Assembly (NCBI GenBank): GCA_030156535.1
Contig: JASGMJ010000001.1
Location: 1 to 64,000, forward strand
DNA from: Candidatus Sumerlaeota bacterium
GTDB lineage: Bacteria; Sumerlaeota; Sumerlaeia; SLMS01; JAHLLQ01
DNA length: 64,000 nucleotides
Direction: 5' to 3'
Positions within the stretch are counted from its first letter, which is position 1, and each line of letters begins with the position of its first letter. The position numbers were made by a program, and so were the translations under genes. A model generated the notes under the pieces. It was not told where the DNA came from and made no database searches. It saw only the letters and a list, made by a program, of their open reading frames with translations. Positions 42,826 through 51,930 of this stretch are shown here, in pieces.

Positions 42826-44499
42826 TTACATGGCTGCCGGATTTTCGAGCATCTCCTTCAGCCGTGCGGCGAAGCGCGCCGCCACCATGCCATCGACGAC
42901 GCGGTGGTCGCTGCTCAGCACCATCGTCATCGTGCGTCCGGGGCGCAGGGCTCCATCGCGCACGATGACCGTTTCGCGTGCCGAGCCGACGGCCAGAATG
43001 CCGGACTCGGGCGGGTTGATGATCGCGCTGAATTCCTCCACCCCCGCCATGCCCAGGTTCGAGATCGTGAAGACAGCCTTGCCGATGCCTTCGATCTTGC
43101 CGGCGCGGGCGGCGTCCACGATGCGTTTTGCTTCCAGGCCAAGCTGCGGCAGCGTCATCTGGTCGACGCCGCAGATGACCGGCACCACGAGGCCCTTGTC
43201 CGTGCCGACAGCGACGCCGATGTTCGCATTCGCGAGTGTGACGAGCTCGTCGCCTTCCAGACGCTGGCGGAACTCCGGGATTTCCATGACGACGCGCGAG
43301 ACAGCGAAGACGATCACGTCGTTGAGCGTCAGTTGATAGCGGGGCTTTTCGCCCTTGTAGAAGCGCAGCAACGGGTCCGCATCGATGCTCACCTTCAGAT
43401 ACCAGTGCGGCACGGTTTGCTTCGAGGTTTGCAGGTTCTTGGCGATGGCCTTGCGCATCGACGTGATGGTCGAGCGGACGGGTTCGCCGAGCACCACCTT
43501 GGCGGGAACGACGTCGATGGGCGCGGCGGCTGGACCGGCGGCGCCGATGCCGCGCGCGGCGGCACGTTCGATGTCGGTTGAAACCAGACGGCCTTGGGGG
43601 CCCGAGCCCGCACCCGCGCGAGCAATGTCCACGCCGAGTTGCGCGGCAACCTTCTTTGCGTAGGGGGATGCCTTCACGCGACCTGTGACGACGGACGGTG
43701 CTGGGGCAACAGCACGGGGAGAAGGGGCCGCCGCAACGGGTTTGGGAGCAGGCGGCTCAGGCGCCGGGGCTTGCGCGGGAGCAGAGGGAGCGGGCGCGGG
43801 AGCAGAGGGAGCGGGCGCGGGAGCAGAGGGAGCGGGCGCGGAGGGGGAAGGCGTGGCACCCGCGCTGTCCTCCTGTGCGGCGAGCCACGCATCGGCGTCG
43901 GCATTGTTCTCCGCGAGCAGCGCAATGACGTGCTTGACGGCAACGATGTCGCCCTCGGCCGCAGTAAGACGCGCGACGCGTCCGGCTTCCGGCGCTTCGA
44001 ATTCAATGGAAGCCTTGTCCGTTTCGATTTCCGCGATGATCTGACCGGCTTCCACATGGTCACCGGGTTTGATGCGCCATTCCAGCAGCGTCCCCTCCTC
44101 CATCGTGTTGCCCGCCTGGGGCATATAGATCGGGGTGACGGCGCCCGCAGGCGGGGCCGGGGAAGCGGTGGAATCTGTCACGGGCTTTGCCTCCTGAGGG
44201 GCGGGCGGAGTGGAAGAAGCGGAGTTGGAGCGGGCTGCCTGTGCGAGGGCAGCGGGGTCTTCGCCCGCGGTGGCCAGAATCCCAAGGGGGGAACCCGGCT
44301 GGACGGAGGTCCTGGCGCCTGCCAGATGCGCTGTCAGGCGGCCTTCCACGGCGGCGACAAGCTCGACGAGGGCCGTCTCTGTTTCGAGATCGGCAAGCAC
44401 CTCGCCCTTGGCAGCTGCGTCTCCCTCGGCTTTCCGCCATCGGGAAACAGTCGCACCACCTTGAAATTGCTTGGTTTCCGGTAGTCGGATGATGGGCAC
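42826..44499 (-). CDS. dihydrolipoyl acyltransferase (E2) of a pyruvate-type dehydrogenase complex
   Basis: Core of a 2-oxoacid dehydrogenase complex that transfers acyl groups to CoA. Order in the 557 residues: lipoyl-like domain 1 (1-78), linker, lipoyl domain 2 (about 122-200) with the lipoyl lysine at 162 in ETDKAS, an Ala/Pro linker with a 7-residue repeat, the E1/E3-binding domain (ASPYAKKVAAQLGVD), and the catalytic domain ending in SSDHRVVDG. Domain 1 has LETETAL where ETDKA is expected, so its lysine position is Thr42. GTG 44499 with GAGG about 9 bases upstream is the best start. The E1 gene is divergent; pyruvate is the likely substrate. Confidence 0.94.
   Translation of the reverse strand: MPIIRLPETKQFQGGATVSRWRKAEGDAAAKGEVLADLETETALVELVAAVEGRLTAHLAGARTSVQPGSPLGILATAGEDPAALAQAARSNSASSTPPAPQEAKPVTDSTASPAPPAGAVTPIYMPQAGNTMEEGTLLEWRIKPGDHVEAGQIIAEIETDKASIEFEAPEAGRVARLTAAEGDIVAVKHVIALLAENNADADAWLAAQEDSAGATPSPSAPAPSAPAPAPSAPAPAPSAPAQAPAPEPPAPKPVAAAPSPRAVAPAPSVVTGRVKASPYAKKVAAQLGVDIARAGAGSGPQGRLVSTDIERAAARGIGAAGPAAAPIDVVPAKVVLGEPVRSTITSMRKAIAKNLQTSKQTVPHWYLKVSIDADPLLRFYKGEKPRYQLTLNDVIVFAVSRVVMEIPEFRQRLEGDELVTLANANIGVAVGTDKGLVVPVICGVDQMTLPQLGLEAKRIVDAARAGKIEGIGKAVFTISNLGMAGVEEFSAIINPPESGILAVGSARETVIVRDGALRPGRTMTMVLSSDHRVVDGMVAARFAARLKEMLENPAAM
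43773..43835. repeat. three 21-bp tandem repeats in the E2 linker
   Basis: GCGCGGGAGCAGAGGGAGCG plus G occurs three times at 43773, 43794 and 43815, perfectly, with a partial fourth copy. On the coding strand each unit gives a PSAPAPA heptad of the flexible linker between lipoyl and subunit-binding domains. Copy number probably varies among strains. Confidence 0.85.
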
Positions 44500-44526
44500 T
44501 GTCCCGCCCTCGCTTTCGTTTGCTGG

Positions 44527-44609
44527 GTCAAGTTCGGGTGCACTGTTGCCAGCAGAAATGGCGCAGGTCAAGCAGGAACGTGCACATTTCGCTTGAGAAC
44601 CGTCAAGCA
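44527..44609. promoter_or_regulatory. cluster of GTCAAG half-sites, probable DeoR-family operator
   Basis: GTCAAG occurs at 44527-44532, 44567-44572 and 44602-44607, the last two as GTCAAGCA. The third pairs with an inverted GCTTGA at 44591-44596 to form GCTTGA-N6-TCAAGC. All lie in the divergent gap between the E2 gene and the DeoR-family regulator gene. Repeated half-sites in this position fit autoregulation and control of the E2 gene by that regulator. No direct proof. Confidence 0.5.
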
Positions 44610-44652
44610 ATCGTGTTCATTTCCTTCACACTTTGACAGGAATGTTCAACAC

Positions 44653-45453
44653 TTGGCCCCCGCTACCCTCCATCGCCGTGAACTGATTGTTGGCCGAATC
44701 CTCCAGGACGGGCACGTCAGCGTGCGTGGTCTTGCCCAGGAAATGGATGTCTCCGAGGCGACCGTGCGGCGCGACCTGCGCAGCCTGGCGGACGCGGGAA
44801 AGTTGGAGTTGGTCTATGGAGGCGCGACGCTGCCCCAGCATTCCGACTTTTCGTTTCGCTCCAAGGCGCAGCGCAACGTCGACGCCAAGCGGATCATCGG
44901 GCGCCTGGCCGCCGATCTCGTCCACGACCACGAGTCGATCTTTCTCGATTCCGGGACGACGATTTACGAGATTGTGCCGAACCTTCGCGCGCGGCGGGGG
45001 ATGACGGTGATCGTGAACTCCATGCGGTTTGCAGTCGAACTTGGCCCGTGTGCTTCGGAGAACAGCATCGTGGTGCTGGGCGGGCAGTACCGCCCCGAGC
45101 GCATGGACACGGTGGGAGCGATTACGAGTACCTCGCTGGAGCAGCTGCGCGGCTTCCGTGCTTTCGTGGGGGCCGATGGGTTGAGCCCTGAGTTTGGCGT
45201 CACCGCGTGCGACATCGAGAGCGCGCACTTGTACAAGCTGGCCATTCGGAACGCACGCGAGGCGATTCTGATGGTGGATCACACGAAGTTTCTCGCGCCC
45301 TCTCTGTTCAAGATCTGCGAACTCGACGACATTTCCCGCATCGTCACGGATCGGCGGCCCTCCAACGAATGGGTCTCGCATCTGAACGATCGCGGCATCG
45401 ACTTGATTTACCCCAAGGAAGAAGAAGGCCCCGCCAAGGTGGCAGGGAAGTAA
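44653..45453 (+). CDS. DeoR-family transcriptional regulator
   Basis: Sugar-phosphate-responsive repressor. The 266 residues start with the helix-turn-helix region ([20 protein letters not shown], then [20 protein letters not shown]) followed by the family's YGGA link, and the sugar-phosphate isomerase-like domain with [40 protein letters not shown] and MVDHTKF. No ATG is available. TTG 44653, with AGGA about 11 bases upstream, gives a normal DeoR length; a longer TTG start at 44593 overlaps the operator-like sites. It lies 52 bp before the E1 gene on the same strand and is divergent from E2. Confidence 0.92.
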   Translation: MAPATLHRRELIVGRILQDGHVSVRGLAQEMDVSEATVRRDLRSLADAGKLELVYGGATLPQHSDFSFRSKAQRNVDAKRIIGRLAADLVHDHESIFLDSGTTIYEIVPNLRARRGMTVIVNSMRFAVELGPCASENSIVVLGGQYRPERMDTVGAITSTSLEQLRGFRAFVGADGLSPEFGVTACDIESAHLYKLAIRNAREAILMVDHTKFLAPSLFKICELDDISRIVTDRRPSNEWVSHLNDRGIDLIYPKEEEGPAKVAGK

Positions 45454-45505
45454 GGCGTTTCGCCGGAAGATCCACTCAGCCCCACACAACCAAGGAGTCC
45501 CCACC

Positions 45506-47983
45506 ATGCCGAAGTCCCTGATGATCGACCCCGTTGAGTTGCGCACGCCGGGTCAGGTCACTTTCAATCCCATCCCCGTCAATCAGTACAGCCGCACGAT
45601 GAGTGAGGAACTGGCGTCGGGGACGGTGAGCCGCGAGGACGTCTGGCGCATCTTCCGCGACATGGCGGTGATCCGCGCGTTCGAGTCGATGCTGCACTCC
45701 GTGAAGATGAACGGGAACTTCCGGGGTGTGGAGTACGCGCACCGCGGCCCCGCGCATCTTTCGATCGGGCAGGAGGCGACGGCTGTCGGCGAGTGTTTCC
45801 TGCTCGACGTTGACGATCACATTTACGGCAGCCACCGCAGCCACGGCGAGATTCTCGCCAAGGGGCTTTCAGCGATTGCGAAGCTGGAAGACAAGAGCCT
45901 GCAGGCGATCATGGAAGGGTACTTCGATGGCGCAGCGCTGCGTGTCGTCGAGAAGGACGCGCAGGGAACGACGAAGGACCTCGCCGTCGACTACCTGGTG
46001 TATGGCGCACTGGCCGAGATTTTTGCCCGCGAGACGGGCTTCAACCGCGGAATGGGCGGCTCGATGCACACGTTCTTCCCGCCTTTCGGCATTTATCCGA
46101 ACAACGCGATCGTGGGCGGGTCCGGCGACATCTCAGTGGGCGCGGCTCTCTTCAAGCACGTCAACCGCAAGCCCGGCATCGTGGTCTGCAACATTGGTGA
46201 TGCGTCGGCCGGGTGCGGCCCCGTGTGGGAGGGGCTTTGCTTTGCGACGATGGATCAGTTCAAGGAGCTGTGGGACGACGCTCATCGCGGCGGGCTTCCC
46301 CTGATTGTGAACTTCATCAACAACTTCTACGGCATGGGCGGACAGCCCGTTGGCGAGACGATGGGCTTCAAGGTGCTCGCGCGCTTGGGGGCGGGGCTTT
46401 CGCCCGACCAGATGCACTCCGAGCGCATCGACGGCTACAACCCGCTGGCCGTGATCGACGCCATCCGGCGCAAGAAGGCGCTGATCGCCGAGGGCAAGGG
46501 CCCCGTGCTGCTCGACACGATGACGTACCGCTTCAGTGGCCACTCGCCTTCCGACGCGAGTTCCTATCGCGAGAAGGCCGAGGTCGATGCGTGGCAGGCC
46601 TTCGACCCGCTCAACACGTTTGCCGACCAGATGGTCGAGAGCGGCGTCGCGACGCGCGACGAGATCGAGGCCGAGCGTGCCCGCACCGACGACATCATCT
46701 TCAAGGCCTACCTGAAGGCCATCGACTACAATCTCTCGCCCCACCCCGATCTCAAGCAGGTGAACTGCCTGCTGGAGCGCACGATGCACTCGAACCAGAA
46801 GCTCGAGTCCTGCGATCCGGACCGCAAGGCGGAGGTGCTGCTGAAGAAGGAAGACAATCCGCGCGTGAAGCAACTCGCCAAGCGCAGCCGCTTCGGGCTC
46901 GACGAGAACGGCAAGCCGTTGCCGAAGGGGCGTTGCTTCGGACTTCGCGACGGTTTGTTTGAGGCGATTTACGACCGCTTCCACGAGGACGCGACGCTGG
47001 TTGCCTACGGCGAGGAAAATCGCGACTGGGGTGGTGCCTTTGCCGTTTACCGCGGCCTGACCGAGGCGTTGCCTTATCATCGCCTGTTCAACAGCCCGAT
47101 CTCCGAAGGAGCCATCGTCGGCACGGCCGTCGGCTATGCGCTCGAAGGCGGGCGCCCGCTGGTCGAGCTGATGTACTGCGACTTCATGGGACGTGCGGGC
47201 GACGAGATCTTCAATCAGATGTCGAAGTGGCAGTCGATGTCGGGCGGACTGCTCAAGATGCCCGTGGTGCTGCGCGTGTCGGTGGGGTCGAAGTACGGCG
47301 CCCAGCACAGTCAGGACTGGACGGCGATCTGCGCGCACATTCCGGGGCTCAAGGTCGCCTTCCCCGCAACGCCGTACGATGCCAAGGGGTTGATGTACAG
47401 CGCGTTGCTGGGGACCGATCCGGTTGTCTTCTTTGAGAGCCAGCGCATCTACGACATTCCCGAGTTGTTCCATGCGGGCGGCGTGCCGGAGGGACGGTAC
47501 GAGATTCCGTTCGGCGAGCCGGACATCAAGAAGCCCGGCAAGGACCTGACGATTCTTTCCATCGGCGCGACGCTCTACCGCGCTCTCGACGCGGCAAAGG
47601 AACTCGAAGAGAAGCACGGGATTTCCTGCGAGGTCATCGACGCGCGCTCGATCGTGCCGTTCAACTACGATCTCGTGCTGGAGTCCGTCGCCAAGACGCA
47701 CAAGGTGCTGCTGACGTCGGATGCGTGCGAGCGCGCGAGCTTCCTGCAAACGATGGCATCGAAGATCACGCAACTGGCGTTCGACGACCTGGACGCCCCG
47801 CCCGTGATCGTGGGCGCGCGCAATTGGATCACGCCGCCGGACGAGCTGGAGGATTCCTTCTTCCCGTTCCCGGTGGACATGATCGACGCCGTGCACGAGC
47901 ACATCGTGCCGCTGAAGGGCTACACGCCGGCCCGGCCGTGCGACCGTGCCGAGCTTCTGAGGCGCAGCCGCCTCGGCCTCTGA
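45506..47983 (+). CDS. fused alpha-beta E1 of a 2-oxoacid (pyruvate-type) dehydrogenase
   Basis: Thiamine-diphosphate-dependent decarboxylating subunit. The 825 residues join the alpha chain (about 40-420: [14 protein letters not shown], the loop [22 protein letters not shown], and the ThDP site [14 protein letters not shown] through VNFINN) to the beta chain (about 480-825: [45 protein letters not shown], and the [10 protein letters not shown] end domain). The GDG of the ThDP motif reads GDA. CAAGGAG 8 bases before ATG 45506 is a strong ribosome site. The fusion resembles dehydrogenases of the branched/acetoin type as well as pyruvate; the latter fits the neighbours best. A terminator follows. 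Confidence 0.93.
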   Translation: MPKSLMIDPVELRTPGQVTFNPIPVNQYSRTMSEELASGTVSREDVWRIFRDMAVIRAFESMLHSVKMNGNFRGVEYAHRGPAHLSIGQEATAVGECFLLDVDDHIYGSHRSHGEILAKGLSAIAKLEDKSLQAIMEGYFDGAALRVVEKDAQGTTKDLAVDYLVYGALAEIFARETGFNRGMGGSMHTFFPPFGIYPNNAIVGGSGDISVGAALFKHVNRKPGIVVCNIGDASAGCGPVWEGLCFATMDQFKELWDDAHRGGLPLIVNFINNFYGMGGQPVGETMGFKVLARLGAGLSPDQMHSERIDGYNPLAVIDAIRRKKALIAEGKGPVLLDTMTYRFSGHSPSDASSYREKAEVDAWQAFDPLNTFADQMVESGVATRDEIEAERARTDDIIFKAYLKAIDYNLSPHPDLKQVNCLLERTMHSNQKLESCDPDRKAEVLLKKEDNPRVKQLAKRSRFGLDENGKPLPKGRCFGLRDGLFEAIYDRFHEDATLVAYGEENRDWGGAFAVYRGLTEALPYHRLFNSPISEGAIVGTAVGYALEGGRPLVELMYCDFMGRAGDEIFNQMSKWQSMSGGLLKMPVVLRVSVGSKYGAQHSQDWTAICAHIPGLKVAFPATPYDAKGLMYSALLGTDPVVFFESQRIYDIPELFHAGGVPEGRYEIPFGEPDIKKPGKDLTILSIGATLYRALDAAKELEEKHGISCEVIDARSIVPFNYDLVLESVAKTHKVLLTSDACERASFLQTMASKITQLAFDDLDAPPVIVGARNWITPPDELEDSFFPFPVDMIDAVHEHIVPLKGYTPARPCDRAELLRRSRLGL

Positions 47984-48019
47984 GCCGGCCCGTCCAGTGC
48001 TGGCAATGATCGGCTTGTA

Positions 48020-48060
48020 AACCCGGGCGAAGGCGGTCTCTCGCGCCCGGGTTCTCCTTT
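48020..48060 (+). terminator. intrinsic terminator after the E1 gene
   Basis: AACCCGGGCG (48020-48029) pairs perfectly with CGCCCGGGTT (48044-48053) around a 14-base loop, followed by CTCCTTTT. It separates the E1 gene from pheA. Confidence 0.85.
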
Positions 48061-48126
48061 TCCCGTTGCCGACGCCCCGGCGCCGCACCCACGCTCGGGG
48101 AACTTTCCGTGGCAGGTGAGCAACGA

Positions 48127-49245
48127 ATGAGCGAGACGAACGCCGACCTGAGTGCCCAGCGGCAGGAGATCGACGAGATCGACCGGCACCTGGTGGAATT
48201 GCTGGACCGCCGGGCGCGCATCGCCCGCGACGTGGGACGCGCGAAGGCCACGACGGGCTCGCAGACCTTCGACGCCGGGCGTCATCGTGCGGTGCTGGAG
48301 CGCGCCCTTGGCCGTGGCGACGGTTCCTTCCCGCGCGAAGGCCTCCAGATTGTCATGCGCGAGGTGCTCAGCACCTGCCTGAACCTGCAAAAGCCGCTGA
48401 CGGTCGCCTATCTGGGGCCGGCCGCGACCTTCTCGCACCAGGCCGCACTCAACGAGTTTGGCTCGGCACCGAAGTTTGAACCCTTCGAGCGCATCCGCGA
48501 CATCTTCGATGCCATCCACAAGGGAAAGGGCGACTACGGCGTCGTCCCCATCGAGAACAGCACCGGCGGCATGGTGCACGACACGCTGGACCTGTTCATC
48601 GAGTTCGACGTGCGCATCTGCCACGAGATTCTGCTGCCGATCCAGCACAGCCTGCTTGGGCTCACGCCCATCGAGGAGGTCACAGCGATCTACTCGCACC
48701 CGCAGACGTTCAAGCAGTGCGCCAACTGGCTCTCCGAGAATCTGCCGAAGGCGGAGTTCATGGAGGTCGCGAGCACGGTGATCGGAATGCGCAAGGCGAA
48801 GGAAATCGAGAACACCGCGGCCATTGGCAGCCACATCGCCGCCGATCAGTACGGGCTGCGGATTCTGGCGCGCGGCATCGAGGACAACCCCGACAACACG
48901 ACGCGCTTCCTTGTGATCGCAAAGGCTGACACGCCCTCGTGCGGCGACGACAAGACGTCGGTCATGTTCTCCATCAAGGACAAGCCCGGCGTGCTGTACT
49001 CGCTGCTCAAGCCGTTTGCCGATCGCAACATCAACCTCTCGCAGATCGAGTCGCGCCCCACCAAGCGCAAGGCGTGGGAGTACGTCTTCTTCGTCGATCT
49101 CCTCGGGCACCGCGACGACGAACGCGTGAAGGCGGCAATCGCCGAGACCGAGCAGAACTGCCATTGGCTCCGCGTGCTCGGCAGCTACCCGCGTCACCGC
49201 GAAGGCCCCCAGAAAATGGCCTTCCCCAAGCAGGAGGGGAGCTGA
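48127..49245 (+). CDS. pheA: bifunctional chorismate mutase/prephenate dehydratase
   Basis: Converts chorismate to prephenate and then phenylpyruvate in phenylalanine synthesis. The 372 residues hold an AroQ-type mutase helix bundle (about 8-90: QRQEIDEIDRHLVELLDRRA), the dehydratase domain (YLGPAATFSHQAA, VPIENSTGGMV, AIGSHIAA, and TTRFLVI), and an ACT regulatory domain (DKPGVLYSLLKPFADRNINL, then the ESRP motif for phenylalanine binding), so feedback inhibition is expected. ATG 48127 has GGTGAG upstream; a GTG at 48109 is an alternative. The class V aminotransferase follows 20 bp later. Confidence 0.96.
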   Translation: MSETNADLSAQRQEIDEIDRHLVELLDRRARIARDVGRAKATTGSQTFDAGRHRAVLERALGRGDGSFPREGLQIVMREVLSTCLNLQKPLTVAYLGPAATFSHQAALNEFGSAPKFEPFERIRDIFDAIHKGKGDYGVVPIENSTGGMVHDTLDLFIEFDVRICHEILLPIQHSLLGLTPIEEVTAIYSHPQTFKQCANWLSENLPKAEFMEVASTVIGMRKAKEIENTAAIGSHIAADQYGLRILARGIEDNPDNTTRFLVIAKADTPSCGDDKTSVMFSIKDKPGVLYSLLKPFADRNINLSQIESRPTKRKAWEYVFFVDLLGHRDDERVKAAIAETEQNCHWLRVLGSYPRHREGPQKMAFPKQEGS

Positions 49246-49265
49246 CTCCCGAAGGGCAGGAGCAG

Positions 49266-50402
49266 ATGGATTTCACCCACGAGTTCCCCATTCTTTCGAC
49301 TGGCCGGATTCACATGAATCATGCGGGCGTGGCGCCGTTGACGGCGCGGGCCCGCGACGCCATGGCGGCCTATGCGCGCGACGCCTGCGCGCATATGGGG
49401 ACGGAGGCCCACAACGGGTGGTTTGCGCGCATTGCGGAGATCCGTGCCTCCATTGGGGCGTACCTGAACGCCAGCGCAGACGAGATCGCCTTCGTCAAGA
49501 ACACGACGCAGGGCTTGCAGATTGTCGCCAACAGCCTGACGTGGAATCCGGGCGAGTGCATCGTTGTCGAGCAAACAACCTTCCCCGCCAACTGGTACAC
49601 CTGGAAGTCGCTCGAACAACGCCACGGCGTTCGTGTCCTCGAATGGCCGGAGCGCAATCACCGCTACGAGTTGGACGATCTGGAGCAGCTTCTGCGCGAC
49701 AACAACGTACGCCTTGTTTCGTTGAGTGCCGCGGACTTCGCCACGGGGTTCCACCACGATCTTGCCGCGTGCGGCCAACTCATCAAGCAGGCCGGTGCGC
49801 TCTACTGTATCGACGCCATCCAGGTGCTCGGGGCCTTTCCCATCGACGTTGAAGCGTGCCAGGCGGACTTCCTCTCGGCCGACAGTCACAAGTGGCTGCT
49901 CGGCCCCGAGGGCGCGGGGCTGTTCTATGCGCGCCGCAGCCGGTATGCGGAGATGAACGACTTCCACAGCGGCTGGATCGGGCGAAAGAACTTCATGGAT
50001 TTCGACCAGCGCCCCGCGCCGCCCGACGATACCGCGCGGCGCTTCGAGGAAGGCTGCCTCAACATCGGTGGCGTCCTGGGGCTGGGCGCGTCACTTGATG
50101 TCCTACTCGAGTGTGGAGCCGCCGAGGTGGAGCGCCGCCTGCGCCACAACCGCGCGGTGCTCGTGGAAGGGCTGGGCGAGTTGGGCTGGGAACTTGTTTC
50201 GCCGCCGGACTCCGCGCATTCGGGCGGCACGGCGAGCGTCCGGCATCCGGCGATCGACGCACAGACGGCCGCGCAGCGCTTGGATGAAGCGGGCATCCTG
50301 TGTGCCGCACGCAACGGGCTCCTGCGCTTCTCCGGGCATTTCTACCAGCCCGAAGAGCAACTGCACCGCGTAATCGAGGCTGTTGCCGCACTCGCCCGGT
50401 AG
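49266..50402 (+). CDS. class V PLP-dependent aminotransferase
   Basis: Cysteine-desulfurase/serine-pyruvate aminotransferase-like enzyme. In the 378 residues: MNHAGVAPL near the N-terminus, KNTTQGLQIV for the phosphate, YCIDAIQVLGAFPID with Asp183 contacting the pyridine N, and SADSHKWLLGPEGAG with the PLP lysine at 209. No active-site loop cysteine of IscS/SufS type is obvious, so a desulfurase role is doubtful. AGGAG lies just before ATG 49266. It is probably co-transcribed with pheA. Its stop is 2 bp from that of the convergent mtaB-like gene. Substrate unknown. Confidence 0.88.
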   Translation: MDFTHEFPILSTGRIHMNHAGVAPLTARARDAMAAYARDACAHMGTEAHNGWFARIAEIRASIGAYLNASADEIAFVKNTTQGLQIVANSLTWNPGECIVVEQTTFPANWYTWKSLEQRHGVRVLEWPERNHRYELDDLEQLLRDNNVRLVSLSAADFATGFHHDLAACGQLIKQAGALYCIDAIQVLGAFPIDVEACQADFLSADSHKWLLGPEGAGLFYARRSRYAEMNDFHSGWIGRKNFMDFDQRPAPPDDTARRFEEGCLNIGGVLGLGASLDVLLECGAAEVERRLRHNRAVLVEGLGELGWELVSPPDSAHSGGTASVRHPAIDAQTAAQRLDEAGILCAARNGLLRFSGHFYQPEEQLHRVIEAVAALAR

Positions 50403-50404
50403 CG

Positions 50405-51781
50405 CTATCCGATCCCGTATTGCTCCGGCAGGAACTTGCGCGCTTCTCCGGAAGCCATGACTTCCGCGATCAGCTCTTCCTCGGTTTCGGGCAGGTCTTC
50501 CGCCTGGGCTTCGAGCAGGGCGATCCAGGACTGCTCGCGCTCGGCGATGCGCACGCGGCCGTCCTCAAAGGCCCAGCGGAGTTCATCCACTGCCGCCCGA
50601 ACGGCTGCCACGGTTTGGGCGTAGGGTGTCTTCTCCGCCGCGATGCGCTCGCTCAGCCGCAATACCACATCGGGGCGAAGCACATACGCCTGCGGGTCGA
50701 GCGACGCATCGGATTCCGTCAGCCAGTCGCGGAGCTTCGTGGCGTCCGCGTGTCCGCAGCACGATGCCGTGTTCATCAGCCGGCAGTCGTAGGCCAGTTG
50801 CTCCATGCTGACGACGGGGGCGAAGTCACTCAGCAGGCGCACGCGCTGCACTGATTCGTTTGACCAAAGATCGCAGACGGACTGGGCAATGTTGCCGACG
50901 GGGCTCAGGTGGGCGCACGCGGCCGACCGCCCTTCCATGGAAATGGGCACGCCGGCGAGTGCCTTCATGTACGGGCCCTCGTATGCGCAGTCCTTGCTCG
51001 GCCCCCTGGCCCCCACGGTGTAGGCCACGAGGGAACGCGGCACGGAGGCCACACGCACCACGGCGGCAAAGAGGCGCGGAATCATCTTCTGCTCGGCGAG
51101 CACCATGGCCGTGTTGGCAAAGCCGCATGCCGTGTCGCCCGATGGCACGATGCCCTGACGCTGGCAGGAGGCTACGATGGTCTTCCAGAGGAAAGCCATG
51201 TCGCGCGCGCCCAGGACGCCGAGGGCAAAGACAACCATGCGCAGATCGGCGTTCATCAGCGCCTCGTCGCAGACCTCCTTGCCGCCCGTCGATTCGATGG
51301 CAATCATGTCGGCCCCTGCCTCGGCGGCGCCGTCGAAGAATTCCACCATCCCGTCCCAGTACTTGCCGCTGCGCATCACCGGGGGACGGAGAAACTCCCG
51401 CGTGTCGTTGGGCGTCAGGCGCAGGGCACTTTTCAGACCGTGTTTGTCGTGCGCCTTGCGCAGGCAATCTCCGAGGATGGCCGTGATTTCGAGTCCCCAG
51501 CGGGGATTTTCGGTCATCGGGGGGAGGGTTTCAAATTCAACGACGACGCCTGGGACCTCCAGGGCGACGGCGCGATCCACGACGGCCTGGACCATTGAGG
51601 AGTAGTGCTCGCAGACAGTTGGCCAAGTGCGGGCACTGATGTCCATGGTCGGCAGGGTAAAGTTGATTTCCGGGTAGACGGTTCCCGCGCCGATGGTGAT
51701 TCCCCGGCCACATGTCACCGGTTGCGGCGCATGGCCATAGAGAAAGTCTGTGATGCCTTTGACAGAGAGTAAACTGCTCAT
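50405..51781 (-). CDS. mtaB: methanol:corrinoid methyltransferase (MtaB family)
   Basis: MtaB moves the methyl group of methanol to the cobalt of a corrinoid protein (MtaC). The 459 residues equal the family's usual length and align by eye with archaeal and acetogen MtaB: IESTGGKEV, SGDTACGFANTAMVLAE, GPSKDCAYEGP, MEGRSAACAHLSPVGN, DLWSNESVQ, QLAYDCRLMNTA and the C-terminal KFLPEQYG. Glu163, Cys219 and Cys265 match the zinc ligands known in Methanosarcina MtaB (Glu164, Cys220, Cys269). No mtaC, mtaA or corrinoid-activation gene is in the window, so the true methyl donor and acceptor are open. The region before it holds two CG-centred palindromes and a promoter. Confidence 0.88.
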   Translation of the reverse strand: MSSLLSVKGITDFLYGHAPQPVTCGRGITIGAGTVYPEINFTLPTMDISARTWPTVCEHYSSMVQAVVDRAVALEVPGVVVEFETLPPMTENPRWGLEITAILGDCLRKAHDKHGLKSALRLTPNDTREFLRPPVMRSGKYWDGMVEFFDGAAEAGADMIAIESTGGKEVCDEALMNADLRMVVFALGVLGARDMAFLWKTIVASCQRQGIVPSGDTACGFANTAMVLAEQKMIPRLFAAVVRVASVPRSLVAYTVGARGPSKDCAYEGPYMKALAGVPISMEGRSAACAHLSPVGNIAQSVCDLWSNESVQRVRLLSDFAPVVSMEQLAYDCRLMNTASCCGHADATKLRDWLTESDASLDPQAYVLRPDVVLRLSERIAAEKTPYAQTVAAVRAAVDELRWAFEDGRVRIAEREQSWIALLEAQAEDLPETEEELIAEVMASGEARKFLPEQYGIG

Positions 51782-51782
51782 T

Positions 51783-51830
51783 GCAAGCGCTTGCCTCTTG
51801 GTGCTGGAGTTTCCCTTCCCGGAAGCGCTT
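51783..51830. promoter_or_regulatory. two LacI-type operator candidates in the mtaB leader
   Basis: GCAAGCGCTTGC (51783-51794) is a perfect 12-bp palindrome just before the mtaB start. A second AAGCGCTT core is at 51823-51830, 38 bp away centre to centre. A further GCTTG-G-CAAGC dyad is at 51850-51860. CG-centred palindromes of this kind are typical for LacI-family repressors. No LacI gene is in the window. Confidence 0.55.
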
Positions 51831-51862
51831 ACTCTCTCTGCCGATTGGGGCTTGGCAAGCAA

Positions 51863-51890
51863 ATTGTACTAGATGTGTCGTGGTTGTCTG
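51863..51890 (-). promoter_or_regulatory. candidate promoter of mtaB
   Basis: On the minus strand CAGACA (51890-51885) and TACAAT (51868-51863) are separated by 16 bases. The -10 box is good, the -35 box is weak. The operator-like palindromes lie downstream, where a bound repressor would block transcription. Confidence 0.4.
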
Positions 51891-51900
51891 AATTGGAGGC

Positions 51901-51924
51901 GCGGGGAAAAGCATGCTTCCCCGC
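51901..51924 (-). terminator. hairpin after ablB
   Basis: GCGGGGAA (51901-51908) and TTCCCCGC (51917-51924) form a perfect 8-bp stem with inner GCATGC symmetry, 6 bp after the ablB-like stop. There is no U-tract, so its efficiency is uncertain, but it separates ablB from mtaB. Confidence 0.55.
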
Positions 51925-51930
51925 CCCCGC

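Noticed and set aside
43773..43835. CRISPR-like repeat within the E2 gene
   Set aside because: Perfect 21-bp tandem units in frame that encode an Ala/Pro linker; no spacers.
46133..48088. 651-residue open frame antisense to the E1 gene
   Set aside because: Shadow of a strongly conserved gene; low-complexity Arg/Gly/Val composition and no motif.
49266..50402. Cysteine desulfurase (iscS/sufS)
   Set aside because: The PLP site is there, but no catalytic loop cysteine or isc/suf neighbour was seen; kept as class V aminotransferase.
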